The notes: generated from the sequence alone by a model not told the origin. A stretch of DNA of 17,207 bases from JAFLCA01 sp041907145 (GCA_041907145.1 JAYRHW010000104.1:1-17207); one strand, 5' to 3'. Shown: positions 1 through 8,338, numbered from the stretch's first letter. Translations and numbers: made by a program.

Positions 1-1110
1 CGCGCCAATATCATCATCCATCTGCAAAAGGACCTCATGGGGTGGGGCGTGCTTCAGCCCCTGATTGATAATCGAGAGGTCACTGATATTCATGTATACG
101 ACTATCAGACGGTAGTTCTTCAGCGCGGTAAGGTGAGTGAAACGACCGGCATTCACTGGCCGAATCATGCGGCCTATGTTTCCTTCATCGATCGCCTATT
201 GTTGCGACTCGGTAAGTCGCTCTCTACGCAGCAGCACACTGTCGACGCGTCGTTCCCCAACGGCATCCGTCTTTGCGCCATCCATGAATCAGTATGCGGA
301 CAACGCGGGCCGTTGCTCTGTATCCGCGTTCCGCGCGTGATGGAAACCACGCTCGAGAGCTTGGTCACCTACCAGGTGGCGCCGCCGCTTATCGTCAATT
401 ACCTTGCGTGCTTGATCCGCAGCGGTCGGGCCACGGCTATGGTGGCGGGTGAGACCGGTACCGGGAAGACGACGCTGCTTAAATGCTTGGGCACTCAGTT
501 TGGCCCGGACGAATCCATCGTCGCTGTTGAAGATACTCCGGAACTTAATTTCACTCACCCCTATTTCCGTTCTCTCGTATCTCGACCTGCCAATACTGAA
601 GGCGTCGGTGAGGTTACTCTGCAGGAGCATATCAAAACCACCCTGCGAATGACGCCAACTCGCGTCATCCTTGGTGAGATGAGAACTCCCTACGCAGCCG
701 AGGCCTTTCTTGAGTCGGCGCAGACCGGACACGTCGGGATGTCGACGGTGCATGCTCGAAACGCGCGTGAAACGCTGGTACGCCTTGAGAGCTTGCTGGG
801 ACGTGCGCAAAAGTCGGTTTCGGTCGACATTATTCGTCAGCAGATAGCTCTCGCAGTGGACTGCGTCATCTGGATGTTCCGAGAAAAGGGAACGGGCAAG
901 CCGCGCGTGGGCGAAATCATCGAAGTCGGGCATTTCGTCGAGGGTGTTATTCAGGTTAGACCGATGTTTACCCTGATTAAGACGGGTGAGCGGCCGGTAT
1001 GGAGAGTGGATTCCTGGTCAAGCTCGTTTGATGATATACTTGCAGAAGATGGAATTTATCTTGGCGACTCTCCGCAGGAGATCACCTTTAGCTCGGTCGG
1101 CGGAAGCTAG
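1..1110 (+). CDS. cpaF: CpaF/TadA-type secretion ATPase, 5'-truncated by window edge
   Basis: This is the hexameric cytoplasmic ATPase of the VirB11/TadA/CpaF branch of type II/IV secretion NTPases, which powers assembly of Tad (Flp) pili or related filaments. Counting from the ATG at 37, the sequence shows a Walker A (GETGTGKT, residues 138-145), an acidic VEDTPEL stretch (164-170), an LRM motif (203-205), a Walker B-like VILGE (210-214), and a His box (TGHVGMSTVHA, 230-240). The N-terminal part (about 1-110) matches the usual VirB11-type N-terminal domain. The frame stays open to base 1, and CpaF proteins are usually longer than the visible ~369 residues, so the ATG at 37 is probably internal and the true start lies upstream. 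tadB-like and tadC-like genes follow at once. A VirB11 of a conjugation system is the main alternative; the two platform genes argue for Tad. Family call is firm; the substrate is unknown. Confidence 0.93.
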   Translation, partial: RANIIIHLQKDLMGWGVLQPLIDNREVTDIHVYDYQTVVLQRGKVSETTGIHWPNHAAYVSFIDRLLLRLGKSLSTQQHTVDASFPNGIRLCAIHESVCGQRGPLLCIRVPRVMETTLESLVTYQVAPPLIVNYLACLIRSGRATAMVAGETGTGKTTLLKCLGTQFGPDESIVAVEDTPELNFTHPYFRSLVSRPANTEGVGEVTLQEHIKTTLRMTPTRVILGEMRTPYAAEAFLESAQTGHVGMSTVHARNARETLVRLESLLGRAQKSVSVDIIRQQIALAVDCVIWMFREKGTGKPRVGEIIEVGHFVEGVIQVRPMFTLIKTGERPVWRVDSWSSSFDDILAEDGIYLGDSPQEITFSSVGGS

Positions 1111-1140
1111 CCAGACACGGCGGTTTTTGAGTAGAGGCTC

Positions 1141-2115
1141 ATGAGTTTAGGTTTAGTTATCGTCTTGGTTCTGTTCCTTGTCGCCGCGTTCGTCGCTGCT
1201 GCCATCCTGCTTGATTTACCCATTCTTGGCGGAGGCTCGAATCTGCGCAGCAATATGCGCACGATAGTCTCCACCCAGCGCACGCCCCGTGCCTCCGGCG
1301 GACGGCAGGCCGAGCGTGCAACCATTCTGAAGACGGCTGGAGAGTCTAAGGTTGAACGTATCGTCGATTCTCGCCTAACGCTCCGTAAGAAGCTCAAGTT
1401 CGCGCAATGGAAAATCCCCCCGATAGGCTTCCATCTCGCTGAGCTGCTCTTGAGTTTGGCCGTTTTTGCCGTTGTCTCCCGTAGCTTCAACGTCGTCATT
1501 CAGGGGTTCTCCTTGCTTTCCGGGCCGATCTTCATGCGCTGGCTCTTAAATACCCGCATCGAGAGACGATTCAAGGCGTTTGACGCTGATTATCCAGCCT
1601 TCTTGCTGTCGGTAGTAGGCTTGTTGAAGACCGGTATGAACACAATGTCGGCGCTCGAGGCCGCTGCGCAAGGCTTGGAGGGAGGCTCGCTGGTCCGCAA
1701 TGAAGTGGAGCTGATGGTGGAGCGTTTGCGCTTCGGCGTCTCGGAGGATAAATCAATCGGATCCTTCGGGGAGGATATTTTTCACCCCGAAATCGAACTG
1801 TTCGTGCAGGCATTGCTCTTGAGCCGCCGCGTCGGTGGTAATTTATCGGACACACTGGATCGTCTAGCGAAACAAGTTCGCAAACGTCAGTATTTTCGTT
1901 CTTCCGCGAATGCTGCTGTCGGCATGCAGCGCGGATCTATTTGGCTCATTATCGGCATCCTCGTCGGAATGGAAGTCTACTTGTACTTCATCTATCCAGA
2001 GGCAGTGAAGGGTGCCTGGGCTGATGAGACCGGATGGCAGGTTTGGCAGTTTGGTATCATTGTCGTGTTGCTCGGCATTTTCTGGGTAAAACAAGTCACG
2101 CGAATCAGGACATAA
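1141..2115 (+). CDS. tadB: TadB-like inner-membrane platform protein (T2SSF domain)
   Basis: Predicted 324-residue inner-membrane protein of the GspF/TadB family, which forms the platform on which the ATPase acts to insert or remove pilin subunits. An N-terminal hydrophobic helix (residues 4-23) is followed by a basic, polar linker (35-95), a hydrophobic pair (about 98-136), a cytoplasmic helical T2SSF domain (about 149-250), and two C-terminal membrane helices (about 266-286 and 301-317). The layout and size match TadB. The ATG is preceded by AGAGG a few bases upstream. The gene starts 30 bp after the ATPase stop and ends 3 bp before the next start, so all three are probably cotranscribed. 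TadB and TadC are told apart here mainly by order. In standard Tad clusters tadD or pseudopilin genes tend to be near; none are present downstream here. Confidence 0.88.
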   Translation: MSLGLVIVLVLFLVAAFVAAAILLDLPILGGGSNLRSNMRTIVSTQRTPRASGGRQAERATILKTAGESKVERIVDSRLTLRKKLKFAQWKIPPIGFHLAELLLSLAVFAVVSRSFNVVIQGFSLLSGPIFMRWLLNTRIERRFKAFDADYPAFLLSVVGLLKTGMNTMSALEAAAQGLEGGSLVRNEVELMVERLRFGVSEDKSIGSFGEDIFHPEIELFVQALLLSRRVGGNLSDTLDRLAKQVRKRQYFRSSANAAVGMQRGSIWLIIGILVGMEVYLYFIYPEAVKGAWADETGWQVWQFGIIVVLLGIFWVKQVTRIRT

Positions 2116-2118
2116 ACA

Positions 2119-3051
2119 GTGGAATCGAGAGTTCTCATAGGAATCGTGGCGTTGGTGTTGGCCCTCGTATCGGGCGGCATCTTCGTGTACTACCTCCTCG
2201 CGCCTCGTCGTTATGCGAATATGCGCAACTTGATGGGAGCGTCTGGGGCCGGACTGGGCACTCCAAGCGAAGAACGTGCGCGTCTCCGGAACGATCCTTC
2301 GGGCAAGGAGTTCGATCGCCTCAAAGAGGAAACCAAGAGGAAAGCCAAAGGCAAAGTTAAGCCGACCCTCGAGGAGAAGTTCTTTCACGCCGGCATCTTC
2401 TCCGATCGAGACAAGCGCGAATTCCAACGTCTGCGGTTGCTGATCCCCTTCGTGACTACCCCAGCACTGGGATTCGGCATGGGGGGAATTGGTTTTGACT
2501 ATGCGATTATCGGAGTCGTGCTGGGCGTGCTCGTAGGGCTTCAGCTGCCATTCACGATCCTCGATCGCAAGATTAAGTTTCGCGCCGAGGAGATTTTGTT
2601 TTACCTCCCGCTGGTGATCGAGCAAGTTTCAATCGGTGTCAGCAGCTCTCTGGACATCGGACCGTGTTTGCAGCGCGTTGTCGCGATGGCTGATGAGCGC
2701 GATAGTCATAACGTCGTGACGGAGCTCCTGCGGCATGCCCAGCACTATGTGAAATCCGGCGTGTCGCTGGAAGATGCGCTCATGGAAGTAGGAAGACTTT
2801 CCGGACATACCGAGCTTAAGCACGCCTTCATGTCGCTATCACAGGTGGCGAAGCACGGTGGTGAAATTACTCGACAGCTTCAGGAGCTCGCGGATGCCGT
2901 CTCGTCGCAGCGTGAAACTAAGATCGAGGCCAAGATCAAGAAGCTCGAACTCGAAGCTACGGGCCCCGTGGCGCTGGTATTTTGCGGATTCCTCGTTATC
3001 TTGCTCATTGGCTTCGGAATCCAAATGAAAGGTGCTTTCGGGCCCGGGTAA
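2119..3051 (+). CDS. tadC: TadC-like inner-membrane platform protein (T2SSF domain)
   Basis: Predicted 310-residue second T2SSF-domain protein, partner of TadB in the inner-membrane platform. It has an N-terminal membrane helix (residues 5-27), a highly charged linker (50-105), two central hydrophobic segments (about 108-148), a cytoplasmic helical T2SSF domain (about 159-280), and a C-terminal membrane helix (283-302). The start is a GTG 3 bp after the tadB-like stop, suggesting translational coupling; no ATG occurs early in the frame. The C-terminal TGPVALVFCGFLVILL segment is typical of TadC, where the last helix closes the protein. No terminator-like hairpin is seen in the 63 bp between this gene and the type III export gate gene that follows, which supports one transcript. 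Confidence 0.87.
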   Translation: MESRVLIGIVALVLALVSGGIFVYYLLAPRRYANMRNLMGASGAGLGTPSEERARLRNDPSGKEFDRLKEETKRKAKGKVKPTLEEKFFHAGIFSDRDKREFQRLRLLIPFVTTPALGFGMGGIGFDYAIIGVVLGVLVGLQLPFTILDRKIKFRAEEILFYLPLVIEQVSIGVSSSLDIGPCLQRVVAMADERDSHNVVTELLRHAQHYVKSGVSLEDALMEVGRLSGHTELKHAFMSLSQVAKHGGEITRQLQELADAVSSQRETKIEAKIKKLELEATGPVALVFCGFLVILLIGFGIQMKGAFGPG

Positions 3052-3114
3052 CCGACGCTAGACTGAGGTTAGTCGCTCGTATTCCCGTTTTCGCAGCGAT
3101 TACAGTTGACTTCT

Positions 3115-5226
3115 ATGGCAGGCACAATCCGAAAGAGCAGCGACCTGATTCTCGCTGTCTTCGTCGTTGCAATCACGGCGATGCTGCTTATTCCATTGCC
3201 AACGTCTCTGCTGGACTTTCTATTAGCCGCCAATATCTCCTTCGCTCTGCTGATGCTTCTCGTAGGGCTGTATATGCCGAACGCCTTAGCGCTGCTGGCG
3301 TTTCCCTCGCTGCTGCTTTTAACCACGCTGTTCAGACTCGGACTCAACGTTGCTTCAACCAGGCTCATTCTGAGCGATGGTTACGCCGGTCAAGTAATCG
3401 AATCCTTCGGCACGTTCTTGATCCGCGGGGAAATTGTCGTAGGCATAATCATATTCATTATTATCACGGTGGTTAATTTCATCGTCATTGCGCGCGGTGC
3501 AAGTCGAGTGTCGGAAGTCGCTGCGCGTTTCGCCCTCGATTCTTTGCCCGGGAAACAACTTGCGATCGACTCTGACTTGCGCTCCGGCTTGATTTCAGCC
3601 GAACAGGCGCAGGCTCGGCGCGACGATCTCCGCAAAGAATCTCAACTCTACGGTTCCATGGACGGCGCGATGAAATTCGTGCAGGGAGATGCGATTGCAG
3701 GACTTTTCATCATCGTAACTAATATAGTCGGCGGGATTTACCTTGGGGTAAGCGGGGGGCTTAGCTTCTCCGAGGCTGTGCAGACCTATACGGTCATGAC
3801 CGTCGGCGACGGACTCGTCAGCCAAATTCCCGCGCTTTTCATCTCCATTTGCGCTGGTATCGTCGTGACGAGGGTTTCTTCCGGCGAGAATACGACGCTT
3901 GGCGCCGATGTCGGTGAACAAATATTTAGCCGTCCCTCGGCGCTGCTCTTTGCCGGCGCATTGGCGGTTCTTATCGGCATGCTGCCAGGGCTGCCGGCCG
4001 TACCGTTTCTTGTCAGCGGCTTGCTATTAATCAGCGGAGCCTACTTTCTACGCCGTGCGTCTCAGCAATTTGCTGTAGAGGGCCCCATGCGCCGCGAAGC
4101 CGGGTTGCTCGGTTCCGCTCCGGTATTATTGTCTGCTCCGGCAACATCGAGAGATGAGGCAGCCTCTGACGATGACCTTACTATCTATCTGGATGCCTCG
4201 GTGCTTTATAAACTCTATGGGATGAATGCCGCGCGTTATCGTGGCTGGTGGAAGGAGCTGCAGAATGACTTCTATGCCGATACCGGAGTGCGACTTCCGG
4301 AGCTGCGAGTACTACCAGACGAGCATTCGGCTCCGGCTCATTATGCCGTTTCCGCCGGAGGAAGCGCGATTGACGCAGGCACGGTGCTGTTGGACAGCGT
4401 AGTCGTCGAGGTTAACCCGGCACAGGCTGCGGTGCTAGGACTCGATCCCATCCGTGAGGAAATCCATCCCCTTAGCGGTGATACCGTATTTTGGGCTACC
4501 CAAACCCCCGCATTACGTAAAATTGTGGAAGCCGGAAATATCCGAGTGTTCGATTTCATCGAATTCATCTCGCTCAAGATCGTGGCCTTCTACCAAAGGT
4601 TTCCGGAGGAGGCGCTCACGCTCACGGATGTGCATGGGCTGCTCAAAGGACTGGAGAAGAAGTATCCAGGACTTATGAATGATGCTTTGAATCGTAGCTT
4701 TATGAATGTTTCGCGGCTCACGGAGACTCTGCAAGAATTAGTCAGAGAGGGAGTGAGTGTTCGTGATTTCAAGCAGATCGTTGAGGCCATCGCGGCCTAT
4801 TGCTCCTCCTTCGGGACCCAGCTCACGGAAGAGGACACTTTCGACCTGCACGAGGTCGTTGGTTTCGTGCGGCGAGCGAGAAAGCGACAGCTGGTCACCA
4901 AGCTACTATCGTCTCGCAGCACGTTGCGCGTATTCACGATGGGAAGCGACATTTCTGACCTTCTTGACGGAGCCTCCCTCGAGGGTGCGCATGGCGCACC
5001 TGCCTTGGCTCCGGATGATTTTGAGCGGATGCGCCGGGGGTTACGGGAGGTATTGGAGCCAGTGCGGACGAAGGGGGTTTCTCCAGTGTCGGTGCTGTGT
5101 CGTGCTGACTTGCGCCCGAAGCTGATTGGATTTTTGCGTGGGGCTGCCCTAAGTGTATCAGTAGTGACCTTTGACGAGCTTGATCCGGGCGTCCGGGTTG
5201 AGCCCGTGGCAGTTTGGGCGGCGTGA
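3115..5226 (+). CDS. sctV: Type III secretion export gate protein SctV (FHIPEP family)
   Basis: Predicted 703-residue export-gate protein, the family whose members (FlhA, YscV, InvA, CdsV) form a nonameric ring above the inner-membrane pore and receive substrates and chaperones. The N-terminal half (residues 8-315) has about eight membrane helices. Conserved blocks include RLGLNVASTRLIL (74-86), the cytoplasmic FHIPEP loop with ARFALDSLPGKQ (137-148), IDSDLRSGLI (151-160), and ESQLYGSMDGAMKFV (175-189), then GDAIAG (191-196) and GDGLVSQIPAL (231-241). A linker (316-350) leads to a full cytoplasmic domain (about 350-690) with LEKKYPGLM. The ESQLYG...GAMKFV wording and the lack of any flagellar neighbours favour non-flagellar SctV over FlhA. 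The ATG at 3115 is chosen over an in-frame TTG at 3106; neither has a strong ribosome site. It lies between tadC-like and pseudokinase genes, which is unusual. Confidence 0.93.
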   Translation: MAGTIRKSSDLILAVFVVAITAMLLIPLPTSLLDFLLAANISFALLMLLVGLYMPNALALLAFPSLLLLTTLFRLGLNVASTRLILSDGYAGQVIESFGTFLIRGEIVVGIIIFIIITVVNFIVIARGASRVSEVAARFALDSLPGKQLAIDSDLRSGLISAEQAQARRDDLRKESQLYGSMDGAMKFVQGDAIAGLFIIVTNIVGGIYLGVSGGLSFSEAVQTYTVMTVGDGLVSQIPALFISICAGIVVTRVSSGENTTLGADVGEQIFSRPSALLFAGALAVLIGMLPGLPAVPFLVSGLLLISGAYFLRRASQQFAVEGPMRREAGLLGSAPVLLSAPATSRDEAASDDDLTIYLDASVLYKLYGMNAARYRGWWKELQNDFYADTGVRLPELRVLPDEHSAPAHYAVSAGGSAIDAGTVLLDSVVVEVNPAQAAVLGLDPIREEIHPLSGDTVFWATQTPALRKIVEAGNIRVFDFIEFISLKIVAFYQRFPEEALTLTDVHGLLKGLEKKYPGLMNDALNRSFMNVSRLTETLQELVREGVSVRDFKQIVEAIAAYCSSFGTQLTEEDTFDLHEVVGFVRRARKRQLVTKLLSSRSTLRVFTMGSDISDLLDGASLEGAHGAPALAPDDFERMRRGLREVLEPVRTKGVSPVSVLCRADLRPKLIGFLRGAALSVSVVTFDELDPGVRVEPVAVWAA

Positions 5227-5257
5227 GGCAGTTGTATTATCGAATATTATAAGCACG

Positions 5258-5286
5258 TTGTGGGATTGGCCCGCGGCGGGTAAAAT
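5258..5286 (+). promoter_or_regulatory. Candidate sigma-70-type promoter before the pseudokinase gene
   Basis: TTGTGG (5258-5263, 3 of 6 consensus -35 positions) is separated by exactly 17 bp from TAAAAT (5281-5286, 5 of 6 consensus -10 positions). A transcript would begin near 5293, just ahead of an AAGG ribosome site and the GTG at 5306. The 79-bp gap between sctV and the pseudokinase is the largest in this operon, so an internal promoter is plausible. The -35 match is weak. Confidence 0.4.
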
Positions 5287-5305
5287 ATGAACACAAGGTT
5301 CGATT

Positions 5306-7789
5306 GTGAGTGAAATGACGGAACAGGGCGGCCAGTCTCTTCATACCGATGGGGTAGTCGGGGATTATTTCACGATCGAAGGACATTTAATGTCAACACG
5401 GTCGGCCGACGCCTATAAGGCTATCGACAAGTCTCGCGGACAAAGCATATGCCTTTGGATCTTGCGGCATCCGCTGGCAATTAATTCAGACGCGGTGCAG
5501 CGCTTCCTGGCTCGACTGACCGCTATCAAGCAAATATCTCCGCCGATTTCCGATCTCGTGTCGTTCGGGGTCGATGCAGCGGGAATGGCGTTCTCGATTT
5601 TCGGTCCTCTCGATGGGCATCTTATCGACGCAGGGAATATAGAACTTGCGGAAGCAGAGCGGCGCTTTACGGCGGCGGTGCGAATAATCGGCAAACTGCA
5701 CTCGTCGGGAATCGTATGTGGCGATCTTTGCGCATCGTCATTCTGGGTCGATCGTCCCGGAGATCTACGCTTTGTTGGCGCAATGGGATCGTTTGATTCC
5801 GAAGCCGTTGCGACAGCTATGGTTCCTCCTATGGAAACCTTGCACTATGTGGCCCCTGAACAACGGACCGGGGCGGGGATCGATTCGGCTACGGATGTCT
5901 TTGCCTTAGGCGTGCTCGGGTATCGCCTGCTGACGAAGCGGCATCCGCTTGAGGGCTCGCCGGTTGGTACGCTTGGCGCATTCGACATTGGAACGGTGAA
6001 ACCGATCTCGGCTTTCGTGAATGTACCTCCGATATGGGCCGAGGAAGTCATATTTAAATGCCTGGATCCTCAACCGGAGAACCGTTATCAGACGGCCGAA
6101 GAGATCCTGGCTGCCATCTCCTCGATTCGGCAGAGGGTATTCTCAGAGGAGAAGACCCCGGTGAGAACAAAGCGTGACCCTATTTTAGTTAAGGCGGAAT
6201 CAGGGGCAAATATCGTTCGTTCGGGAGTCGTGACGCCCGCCAAAGTTGATAAGAGCGGACAGGAGCCCGTGCCGCTGCAAAGTCCCACTGCGGTATCTAC
6301 CCGCGTCAAAATAGCTGGCGGAGTCCTCGTGGCGGCGCTGTGCGGCTTGGTCGCTTTGCAGCAGATTCGCGCGCGGCAAGATGCACCACTTGATACTACT
6401 TTGCAGCAGGAACTATCCGTGCACCGCTCGGTCGTTGGCAACGAGCAACTTCGACAGGCAATCGATGTTATCGCTGAACCGCAAGTTTCCCTTACCGAGC
6501 GGGCAGCGGAGCTTGAAAAAATCGTAAACTCGGATGACCCCCTCGCGCATGATATCCTGGTCAAGAGCGCCAAGGATGCCAAGTCAGCGCAGCTGAGGGC
6601 ATTGAGCGAAAAGTCGATCATTGATCGCGCCCGTCGTTTGGGACTTGTCCGCAGTGCGGAGCAGGTGCGCCAGTGGTTGCGAACCCTGAGGCCAGGCGAA
6701 ATGCCGCCAAGCTATGAGGCAGTTCTGCAGTCATTGGATGTAACGCTACCGACCGAAGCCCATAATTCGTACCTTCGACAGGCCTATGCTACCAATCCAT
6801 CGATGGTGCTGAGGCTGGCAGCCGCCTTGGCGCTTGACTCGAGTAAGCTCGAGGACTATCAGCCAGTGCTGGGGCAGCTCATCGGCGACGCGATGAAATT
6901 TGAGGACGTTAAGAATCACTCCACCCTGGCTTTAATCTTGTCCAATCCTGAGCTTTCGGTCGTTTTTGGTGACGACGTCATTCAGCGCCGAGAACAGATT
7001 CCGAATGCCGACGTGCTATGGCTCCTCAAAGTGCTGGCCGACCGCGGTGATATCAACGTGCGCCCGATAGCCAGCGCTGCGGTCGAGCGCGGTATTCTAT
7101 CGCCGCTGCGAGGTACCTATCTTTCCGTGATTCGTGATCGCGGAGACCTGCCGCCGGATGTCTTGAATTCGCTCATTCGGGCCTCAGCCGGAATTTTGCG
7201 AGTGGAAGATATCGGCAGTTTCGGTCGCTGGTACGATGTCCAATCCGAAAAGATTCTGCTGACTATCCTGGCTGACACGACGGATACCGATCTTCTCACC
7301 GAGACCTTTGACACAGTCTCCGGAAAAAGTATCAGTAGCGAGCCTGCCTATACGCTTATCGAATGGGTCCGCTCGAATAATTGGGAAAAGCGTGCACAGT
7401 TCGCTCATTCTATCGGCGTGCTCTCGAACATTGATATTCTGACTGCCGATGAAGTGATTAAGAATTTGAAGCCCTTCGAAGGGTTCTTGGGTGATACGCG
7501 AATTATGAATGTCTTTCTAGACACGAAAAATTCGGCATTGGTCAAGAACATCATCAATGATCATCCCTCGGTGCTGGGCCTCGGTGGATTGCTGAACCTT
7601 CTGGAATACTCCGACAAGGATGTGCGGATTGCGGCTGTCAAGCAGCTCACTCGTTACAACGATATGACTGCTCTCAAGCTGATTATTCAGCACTACGACC
7701 TGGAAAAGGATGCCGATGTGCGGGCAGTTTATGAGGATTCCTTCTGGGCCATCAAAGAGCGCAAGCAGTCCGCGCGAGCGGGTAAATAG
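5306..7789 (+). CDS. Membrane-anchored pseudokinase with C-terminal helical/HEAT-like repeats
   Basis: Predicted 827-residue protein. Residues about 19-278 have the fold signature of Hanks-type Ser/Thr kinases: YVAPEQ (181-186, the APE motif), TDVFALGVLGYRLLT (196-210), and ENRYQTAEEIL (258-268). Key catalytic parts are degenerate. There is no GxGxxG loop, the VAIK lysine position reads ICLWIL, the HRDLKPxN loop reads CGDLCASSF (139-146; Asp140 kept, Lys and Asn lost), and the DFG region reads VGAMG. It is therefore probably a pseudokinase, a scaffold or sensor. A polar linker and one membrane helix (335-354) follow. The last ~470 residues look all-helical, with a HEAT-like repeat near the end (DVRIAAVKQL region, about 773-782). 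The GTG start has AAGG seven bases upstream; an ATG at 5315 is the alternative. By position it is likely a part or regulator of the Tad/type III apparatus; exact role unknown. Confidence 0.82.
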   Translation: MSEMTEQGGQSLHTDGVVGDYFTIEGHLMSTRSADAYKAIDKSRGQSICLWILRHPLAINSDAVQRFLARLTAIKQISPPISDLVSFGVDAAGMAFSIFGPLDGHLIDAGNIELAEAERRFTAAVRIIGKLHSSGIVCGDLCASSFWVDRPGDLRFVGAMGSFDSEAVATAMVPPMETLHYVAPEQRTGAGIDSATDVFALGVLGYRLLTKRHPLEGSPVGTLGAFDIGTVKPISAFVNVPPIWAEEVIFKCLDPQPENRYQTAEEILAAISSIRQRVFSEEKTPVRTKRDPILVKAESGANIVRSGVVTPAKVDKSGQEPVPLQSPTAVSTRVKIAGGVLVAALCGLVALQQIRARQDAPLDTTLQQELSVHRSVVGNEQLRQAIDVIAEPQVSLTERAAELEKIVNSDDPLAHDILVKSAKDAKSAQLRALSEKSIIDRARRLGLVRSAEQVRQWLRTLRPGEMPPSYEAVLQSLDVTLPTEAHNSYLRQAYATNPSMVLRLAAALALDSSKLEDYQPVLGQLIGDAMKFEDVKNHSTLALILSNPELSVVFGDDVIQRREQIPNADVLWLLKVLADRGDINVRPIASAAVERGILSPLRGTYLSVIRDRGDLPPDVLNSLIRASAGILRVEDIGSFGRWYDVQSEKILLTILADTTDTDLLTETFDTVSGKSISSEPAYTLIEWVRSNNWEKRAQFAHSIGVLSNIDILTADEVIKNLKPFEGFLGDTRIMNVFLDTKNSALVKNIINDHPSVLGLGGLLNLLEYSDKDVRIAAVKQLTRYNDMTALKLIIQHYDLEKDADVRAVYEDSFWAIKERKQSARAGK

Positions 7790-7819
7790 CCGTCAAAGAA
7801 TATTACTTGGGGAATAGTT

Positions 7820-8338
7820 ATGCTGAGAAAGGCTTTCGTAGCGCTGCCTCTGATGTTGTCTGTAGCCATAACGTCGCTGGCGGGTTGTTCTGCAACACAT
7901 TCGAGTAGCGAGATTGTCGGCAAATATGCTCCTCTGACGCGTTTTCAACTTGTCGATGGCGACTTCATCCCCCTCGAGCAGTATCGAGGCAAGACGGTAG
8001 TGCTGACGTTCTGGGCTACCTGGTGCTCGAAGTCGAATCAACTGCTGTCGCAGCTTGGCGAGTTATCCGCGAAGCTTGCACCCCAGGGTCAGGTCGTTTT
8101 TCTTAACGCCAGCGTTGATAACTCTGACAACCTAGAAAAGGTCCAAACCAGACTGCGGGATCCCGCATTAGCATCGACAGTCAACGCATTCTCCGGTAAC
8201 GCTGAGTATGATGAGGCGTTCATGAGCTTTCGCTGCAACGATCTCCCCAATATTTTTGTCATCAACCCGGTCGGCGTAGTAGTCGCCAACGGAAATGACA
8301 TACAGACGGTCAAAACTGCCCTAGGAATCGCCTCCTGA
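7820..8338 (+). CDS. Thioredoxin-fold (TlpA-like) lipoprotein lacking the resolving Cys
   Basis: Predicted 172-residue lipoprotein. It begins with a short basic end and a hydrophobic signal ending in the lipobox LAGC (Cys23), followed by Ser, which usually permits outer-membrane sorting. The rest matches a TlpA/ResA-like thioredoxin fold: LEQYRGKTVVLTFWATWC (52-69), then a central VVFLNASVD strand and a DLPNIFVINPVG segment that carries the cis-Pro. The active site reads WCSKS, so Cys69 is present and the second Cys of CxxC is Ser72. Such a protein cannot do ordinary dithiol exchange; a monothiol or non-redox binding role is more likely. The ATG has GGGG a few bases upstream and lies 30 bp after the pseudokinase stop, so it probably belongs to the same operon. 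Its 3' end overlaps the convergent peptidase gene by 18 bp. Confidence 0.82.
   Translation: MLRKAFVALPLMLSVAITSLAGCSATHSSSEIVGKYAPLTRFQLVDGDFIPLEQYRGKTVVLTFWATWCSKSNQLLSQLGELSAKLAPQGQVVFLNASVDNSDNLEKVQTRLRDPALASTVNAFSGNAEYDEAFMSFRCNDLPNIFVINPVGVVVANGNDIQTVKTALGIAS

Noticed and set aside
289..933. Long minus-strand open frame (214 codons) opposite the ATPase gene
   Set aside because: It is a mirror of a well-conserved ATPase frame, has no recognisable motifs and no separate ribosome site.
1..1110. Reading the ATPase as VirB11 of a conjugative type IV system
   Set aside because: Two T2SSF platform genes follow, which belong to Tad/type IV pilus systems and not to conjugation clusters.
1864..2625. 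Long minus-strand open frame (253 codons) across tadB/tadC
   Set aside because: It crosses two genes with clear T2SSF signatures and its translation is low-complexity, rich in His, Gln and charged residues.
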